Below, in pieces: positions 23,175 to 28,841 of a stretch of 28,841 nucleotides of DNA (within the stretch, counting starts at the first letter, position 1; each line of letters opens with the position of its first letter). A program made the translations under genes and the position numbers. Origin of the DNA: Oppiella nova (taxonomy: Eukaryota; Arthropoda; Arachnida; Sarcoptiformes; Oppiidae). The notes beneath the pieces are model-generated. The model had not been told where the DNA came from and ran no database searches. It saw only the letters and a list, made by a program, of their open reading frames with translations. Location of the stretch: assembly GCA_905397405.1 (NCBI GenBank), contig CAJPVJ010000301.1:1-28841 (forward strand). Direction: 5' to 3'.

Positions 23175-24215
23175 GACAATCATAAGTCGAAACATTCGCT
23201 ATTTTTCACACAAAACAAAACACATTTAGTGTAATGAAATCGTGAGTTAAAATTATTTTGTTTTACTAAAACAATGGTTTCATAACTTGTGAACAATTCG
23301 GCTCTAAATCAGCTTTTGTTGCATACTATTGTGTTATATATATTATACAATCAATATATACTGTGTGTATAGAAATAAGCCAAATATTGGTCTTAAATTT
23401 GAGCGAGTTTTGTGGTGTGTTATCTAAATAGCCAAGAGCATTTATATTCTAGTTGGAAATCATAATAATTAAAGTTAGAGGGAATTTAACCCATAAATCG
23501 TATGACAAAAATTAAATCGTTTGTTACATAAAAGAGATAAATGTCTTATAAGACTTGAGTAGAAAATTAATTGCATTTCAATGTCATGAAGAGATTTGCA
23601 GATTTTAATGTTTTATAACAGAATAAATAAAAATATATTTTCTACAGGAAATGAGTGAAGAAAAATGAAATCAAAATATTATTTCTATTACTGTTATATA
23701 GACTACAATATATAGTTGAATATTATATAATAGAAAAGCAATGGATTATTGCATTTGGTTGTAATGCGAGTGAATTACAGTAAATTGATGGTAGAGAGCA
23801 CCGGTACTCTAATACAAAGTCAGCGTACGTTAATGTGACTGATTTAAAGGTGTGGCCATTCTTTGGACTATTTTTATGAATACTGATTAGTGAGCGACAA
23901 GAGGCACACATAGGAGTCTGTCATATATTGTGAAAAGTCATTCATCATCGGAAATATTGTTCAAAAAAAACTATAACAATGTTTGATATCTAGTATACAC
24001 TGAAAACTTTTCGCCAATACTGTATGGCAACGGTAGCCCTGGCTTTTCAATTGGGGAGGGAAGTTGTGTCACACGCTCTGGTATAATATGATTGATGTGA
24101 GTGTGAGTTATGCCAACTATGAAATAGAGAGGACACACATTACACACACTTTGATGGCATATACACACCGAGACATCACTAACGGTGCACTGAGAGTGCG
24201 ACCCAACACCCCATG

Positions 24216-24235
24216 CCATACCATACCATACCATA
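24216..24235. repeat. (CCATA)4 pentanucleotide repeat
   Basis: Four exact CCATA units, the only pentanucleotide array noticed here. Confidence 0.95.
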
Positions 24236-25570
24236 CCCTCAGATATACTGATGACACAGACACCGACATATCATACAAACCTTGGGTATGGCTCTCACCA
24301 ATGCATTCATGAAATTATTACAGATTATTATCTATTTGTGAATTCAATGTCTGCGATGGGCTGCCGGTGAACCTCTTTAGCGCCCTGTCATGTGGTTCCC
24401 TTCCCTTCCCTTCACTGACTCTAATGACTGAGCAAATTATGATTTGCCCACAAATGGCATTCCCTTCCCTCATATATATATTTTTAACTTCAAACCTCTC
24501 TTTTTATGTTTTATTTGCCATCGATTTCTGATATCAGATATTCCGATAGTAAAGCCATCACATCATCGGTCATATCATATCATAAAATTGTGGCATATTT
24601 TACAATATGTTCAGCACACAAACACAGCGTTCAGAGGGGAACGGTAGCCCTAAAGCCCGAGTAAAATAGTTGTGCACACATGTGACTGATTGTTAGGACT
24701 GAAGATTTCACACTCAAAAACATAAACCTAAAGCCAGAACATGATGTGGCAAATGCTATGCCGTTAACGATGGCATTAAAATAACATTATTAAAATTTTG
24801 CGCCCATTTCCACACATACAGTACTATATGAGAGCACATGTATGTGTGGTTTACCAGTGCAGACACTGTGAACATTTTTCAGTATCTAATGCCAAGTGAA
24901 CAGTAATGACATGTACGCCGACATAACGCAACCATTTCTGACATTTTGGGCTAATCTGACAAAAAATATGTATTCAAACGATCGCTTGTGTTCTAAACAC
25001 ATACCCAACACAACACATACTAACTCACTGTAAGTTTATCCATACCGGTGCTGTCTGTGCACTGCTAGCAATGTACTTTTACAGGGGTCACAACTGTTTG
25101 AAAATCTCAATGCATTTGATTTCTGAGATTTTAAATTGATTTTAATTCTCGAAACAAAAATGAGACATTAAATGCTGTTATAAAAAGTGCATAAATGAGA
25201 TAAAGATATAAATTTTCAATTTTATAACATCTGAGAGATTAAAGAAAGATCATTGACTCAAATAAGAAACAAATTATAAATGAGTTGTTGGAGCAAAGCG
25301 TGAAGTATATGAAACAGTGATAAGAGATATATTGGGGTTTGTATTGAGTTAAGTGAAGTAAAAGAGAGTTTTATTATTATATCAAAACGAACGCATCGTT
25401 TCCATTGGCGTCGGTTTTAGTGGCGGAAAAATTTTTGCCCGAATTTATTGCTAAAAACTTTTTGGTATAGAATTCTCTGCGGAACCCAAAGATGCGTTCG
25501 GTTTGCGCTGTCAATGAATTAAGTGTGAAATGTGTTGATGTTTTAGAGCACAGGAGTGTATGTATGTAAG

Positions 25571-25615
<45 letters not shown>

Positions 25616-25619
25616 TGTA

Positions 25620-25665
<46 letters not shown>
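25571..25665. repeat. Compound (GA)n-(GT)n-(GA)n microsatellite
   Basis: GA array with one AAAG break (25571-25615), a GT array (about 25619-25637), then a second GA array to 25665. It includes the only sizeable GT array in the window. Confidence 0.95.
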
Positions 25666-25669
<4 letters not shown>

Positions 25670-26209
25670 TCAAAGCAAATATAAGATATAAGTTATATAT
25701 CTTTTTTAAAAAATAACTTTTCTTTTATATAATATCTTTTCAGAGCTTTAATCGTCATTATAAAGAGAGAGTACATCTCATATATCGCACACAAGACTGA
25801 GTCTCTGGACAGTAGTGTACAATACATGTGAGCCTCTAATGGCACTTCATTTCTGACGTCCATTTCTAGTGCTTTTGTTGCGAAGAAATAGCGATGAAAT
25901 AGAGGAGAGAATTAATATAATATATAATAACTCTATAAAAATAAAAACCAATTCTCGACTGCCATATAATTCTTGAGACCAACAATATATATATATTGTG
26001 TGAAATGTGTTCAACCATTTCAACCATTTCTCGTAGCCATCGCGTCGTTAAAAGTTAAATCGTCAGTATATGCGGTTTAACAGCAGGCGAACTCCCGGTG
26101 CCAATTGAGAGTGGCATTGGCTGTGGCTGTTAAGCAGTTTCGAGACCGACTTTGAGCTGAAGATTAGATTTAGGTTTCGGTGGTGGGGTCGGCAGTTGTC
26201 TACTCAATA

Positions 26210-26227
26210 CATATGTGAGCACATATG
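26210..26227. repeat. 18-bp perfect inverted repeat with CATATG cores
   Basis: CATATGTG, spacer AG, CACATATG. Each arm contains the E-box CATATG, so it could be a paired bHLH site. Confidence 0.88.
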
Positions 26228-26465
26228 GGGGAAAGACATTTTTATTTAAAGGGGGAAATCATACAAATATATTTATATATTTAGTCTGAGCCGTGTATTG
26301 TGTTAGCCGTGACTGAGGCTGTTATGCTCTCTCCTGTAATATGACTGCAAATACGCGGTTTTGCCTCATATGACACAACAGGCGCTCGCATACACAACAC
26401 GACACCTTCAATAAAACGCATCCCTTTCCACATATAATAAGCCCGTATTAAATCCAGTTATCCTT

Positions 26466-26469
<4 letters not shown>

Positions 26470-26513
<44 letters not shown>

Positions 26514-26523
26514 CTCTCTCTCT
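26470..26523. repeat. (CT)n-(TTTC)n-(CT)n microsatellite
   Basis: CT array interrupted by several TTTC tetranucleotide units near 26497-26511. Confidence 0.94.
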
Positions 26524-26563
26524 AAGCTCAATTTGCATGAAAAACACCCCTGGGATTTACAAA

Positions 26564-26595
26564 CTCTCTCTCTCTCTCTCTCCCTCTCCCTCTCT
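26564..26595. repeat. (CT)n microsatellite with CCCT breaks
   Basis: CT array ending in CCCTCTCCCTCTCT; about 40 bases from the preceding array. Confidence 0.92.
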
Positions 26596-27635
26596 GAACA
26601 ACCATAAGAATAGAAGTGTTGTATGTCTGACAAACAGTACCTCAATATTACAACCATTGAATCAAATGTATGATTGGCTCACATTTAGATTTTGCTGTTA
26701 TTATCGACTCTAAACACAGCACAAAGTTGTTTGATTTTTTCACTCCGATAGCTCACTAACTATGTTTTGGCACAACTTTTTTATTCAAATGCAAAATCTC
26801 ATCTAATTTGAGTTCATATGCCTCTCAAAGCTTTAAACTTTGAATATGAGATTCAGTTTACAACACATTTGTCAACAGAATTTGCATTCATTGTAATTAT
26901 AAGTAAATTCGTTATTTGGTTTGCATTACATTCAATGTTTTATAACAAATGTTATTAAGCTACTCTTGACAAATACACATGTCTTAATATTATTTTTAAA
27001 ACAAATAAAATTGATTTGAATATCGCATAAAATAATAAACAGACAGTCATTTTGGTTATTGACTTAAATTTTAATAAAAATTCAATATTTATTTTCAACA
27101 GTGTTATTTTGAAACACAATCTCACTGTATATTTTGGCTCACTTTCTATTCATTCACACACTCCGGGCTCATACATATCCTACAGCGCTAACATACGCGT
27201 GAAATTGTCCCACAATTTGACATTTTGTTATTGAAATTTTTTTCATTCATTCAAAAAAACTAATATTGAGTTTTAAAAAGCAAAGCAAATGTACAGAAAA
27301 AGAAACAGTAGTTTCTACTCGTAGTGAATGTGCAATAATTTTCTCGATTCTCAATACGATTCCGTGCTTTACATGTAATTTATAAATGATATAACTCTTA
27401 GCCATATATTATATTCTCATGCATTCAATGGAGTCCTCTCTTCACACATTCAGTGGTAATAAGTTTTAAACGATGTCTCAAAAAGAGTAATAAATTCTCT
27501 AAAAAAGAAATATTTTAAATAAAAGCATAAGAAAGGACTACTGTATGGCTAAAATAGGGAGACAACTGCCAGTGCATAGAGGGATGGGAGTTGTGATGGT
27601 TGTAATGATTGTGTGGCTGAACTTCGCATCAACAC

Positions 27636-27667
<32 letters not shown>
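27636..27667. repeat. (CT)n microsatellite
   Basis: Clean CT array of about 32 bases. Confidence 0.95.
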
Positions 27668-27673
<6 letters not shown>

Positions 27674-28180
27674 AGTGAGCGATTGTCTGTCCCATTGAAA
27701 CGGAATGGCAGCGCCTATTGATGGCAATATAAAGTTTGGGAGCATTTTGTTTGACCCCTCGCACATCGGGACCGGAGCCATACAATGGGCCTATTGTTGA
27801 ACGCTTTTTCAACACATGGTTAATATATTATTTGGAAATTGAATCAGGGATTGCACATACACTACATCCATACCCATCCAAATTAGTATTACTCATGTGG
27901 AGCACACTATACAACACATACAAACAGTTTGCCATTGAGTTTGAATAACAGTGACTGCGAGAGAAAGCAAAAAATAGTGACACTTCCCCTTCACGACTAC
28001 AAAAAACTCAACAAAACTTTTTTATTCCTCTACTTCTTCGGCACTTTAATGATTAAAAAGTGTTTCGCGAAATAACATTAGCTTTTTAGCTGTTTTTGTG
28101 TAACGATTACTCATGTGATCCACTGATCATCGCCGGAGCCACTGATGGATCTACTCCTCCACTACTACTACCGCACCACT

Positions 28181-28182
28181 CG

Positions 28183-28227
<45 letters not shown>

Positions 28228-28248
28228 GCTCGCTCGCTCGCTCTCTCA
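28181..28248. repeat. Compound (CT)n-(CGCT)n microsatellite
   Basis: CT array with one TTT break, then about four CGCT units (around 28226-28243), then CTCTC. The tetranucleotide looks derived from CT by point change and expansion. Confidence 0.94.
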
Positions 28249-28297
28249 CCGCACAAGATATTCATCAATTGAATGGTGAAAATATGGTCTAAAACAG

Positions 28298-28325
28298 TCA
28301 TTTAGAGGTTCTTCGCTCTAAATGA
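28298..28325 (+). repeat. 10-bp perfect stem-loop
   Basis: TCATTTAGAG, loop GTTCTTCG, CTCTAAATGA. It is the cleanest small hairpin with a loop in the window. It is not followed by a U-tract and is too short for a microRNA precursor. Confidence 0.85.
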
Positions 28326-28841
28326 TCTCTCTTAGTCTGATGAGGTTTAGTCGGTTTAGTTGAGCTTATAGTCTGACTAAGTCTACTGCTTAGTGACAGT
28401 TATGTAATGTTCAGACAGTTTAGTAATAGTTAGTAGTAATCGTAAAATATATATTGTATATACAGTAGACTCTATTCCAGCATACTTTACACACATACAT
28501 ACATCGCCCTAACCCCTAACCAATAGCTAATCTAAATTTCTACCCCAACTCTTGCGGTGCATTTTAGGGCCGACTAATAAATTAGGAGTTATTTTGTGCA
28601 CCAAATGAATGACAAGAGAGACTTGAATTTGCGAAACATTTTTAAATTAGACGACTATTAAGTAATTTTTTGTGCCGACAACACAACAGAATTATAAAAT
28701 ATTTTCAAAAACTCAACATTTTGTTCATAAAAAGGCACAAAACGATTAGAAACAACATATGGTTTAAAACGAGAGAAATTCATGGCTTTAATAATAAGTG
28801 TGTAAAGAATTTGCTCACAAATTGATAGATTTAAGAATCAC

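Larger units (their letters stand above)
22017..28841. other. Presumed vg intron or 5' region, distal part
   Basis: AT-rich non-coding sequence with six GA/CT arrays or compound arrays, the CCATA repeat, and an 18-bp dyad. One short minus-strand open segment beginning after an acceptor-like CAG (25507 down to 25377) is discussed as a finding, but I do not call it a gene. Confidence 0.45.

Noticed and set aside
25982-25999. Perfect palindrome ACAATATATATATATTGT
   Set aside because: It is an alternating AT run, which is trivially palindromic.
27736-27948. Open frame with NGPIVERFFNTWL-like text
   Set aside because: It begins with TTG rather than ATG, has no splice signals I trust, and no recognisable family.
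28337-28360. CTGATGAG string resembling the conserved core of a hammerhead ribozyme
   Set aside because: The required GAAA after stem II is absent (the following bases are GGTTTAG) and no stem I or III arrangement fits.
9423-28841. Scattered GGAATG/CATTCC strings as TEAD/Scalloped sites for vg autoregulation
   Set aside because: Six-base matches are too frequent to support without clustering or conservation.
1-28841. tRNA, rRNA, transposase, reverse transcriptase or terminal-inverted-repeat elements
   Set aside because: I looked for tRNA B-box strings (GGTTCGANTCC and its complement) and for recognisable transposon proteins or paired terminal repeats and found none.

Overview
This looks like a window of animal nuclear genome, most likely arthropod. 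It is AT-rich, almost entirely non-coding and studded with long (GA)n/(CT)n microsatellites, and its one recognisable coding segment starts at a splice acceptor. The microsatellite load and compact exon would suit a small arthropod genome such as a mite, but that is a guess. There are no bacterial-style operons, rRNA, tRNA, CRISPR or transposase signals.

The one gene I can support is on the minus strand. It is the last coding exon (9422 down to 8788) of a vestigial/vestigial-like (Vg/VGLL2-type) transcription cofactor. The exon carries the conserved segment PMTQRSFPPSFWN, a DPWHY block, His runs and an NPQYSSLLL block, and ends in an Ala/Ser/Met-rich tail and TAA. The TEAD/Scalloped-binding Tondu (TDU) domain that defines the family is not in this exon. 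I searched the minus strand upstream by eye and did not find it, so the TDU exon is divergent, split, or beyond 28841. In the last case the intron exceeds 19 kb.

Layout: 1-8427 is the 3' flank of vg, gene-free, with many GA/CT arrays, a perfect 128-bp tandem duplication (5052-5304) and a TATA-containing promoter-like block (about 4676-4960). 8428-8787 is probable 3'UTR. 8788-9422 is the vg terminal exon. 9423-28841 is presumed vg intron and/or 5' sequence. Inside it, 10084-15199 has no long microsatellite and looks like the best place for cis-regulatory DNA, 15260-16460 and about 20000-21800 are less AT-rich islands, and 13960-15080 and 16801-17960 are very AT-rich.

No new protein system is visible. 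The most unusual signals are non-coding. They are a nonamer GCACYGGTA found nine times across the window, a decamer CTACAGTTCC found four times (twice overlapping in tandem), several long near-perfect palindromes (6075-6098, 16708-16741, 4800-4818, 26210-26227), and opposed GA/CT arrays that could fold into long hairpins.
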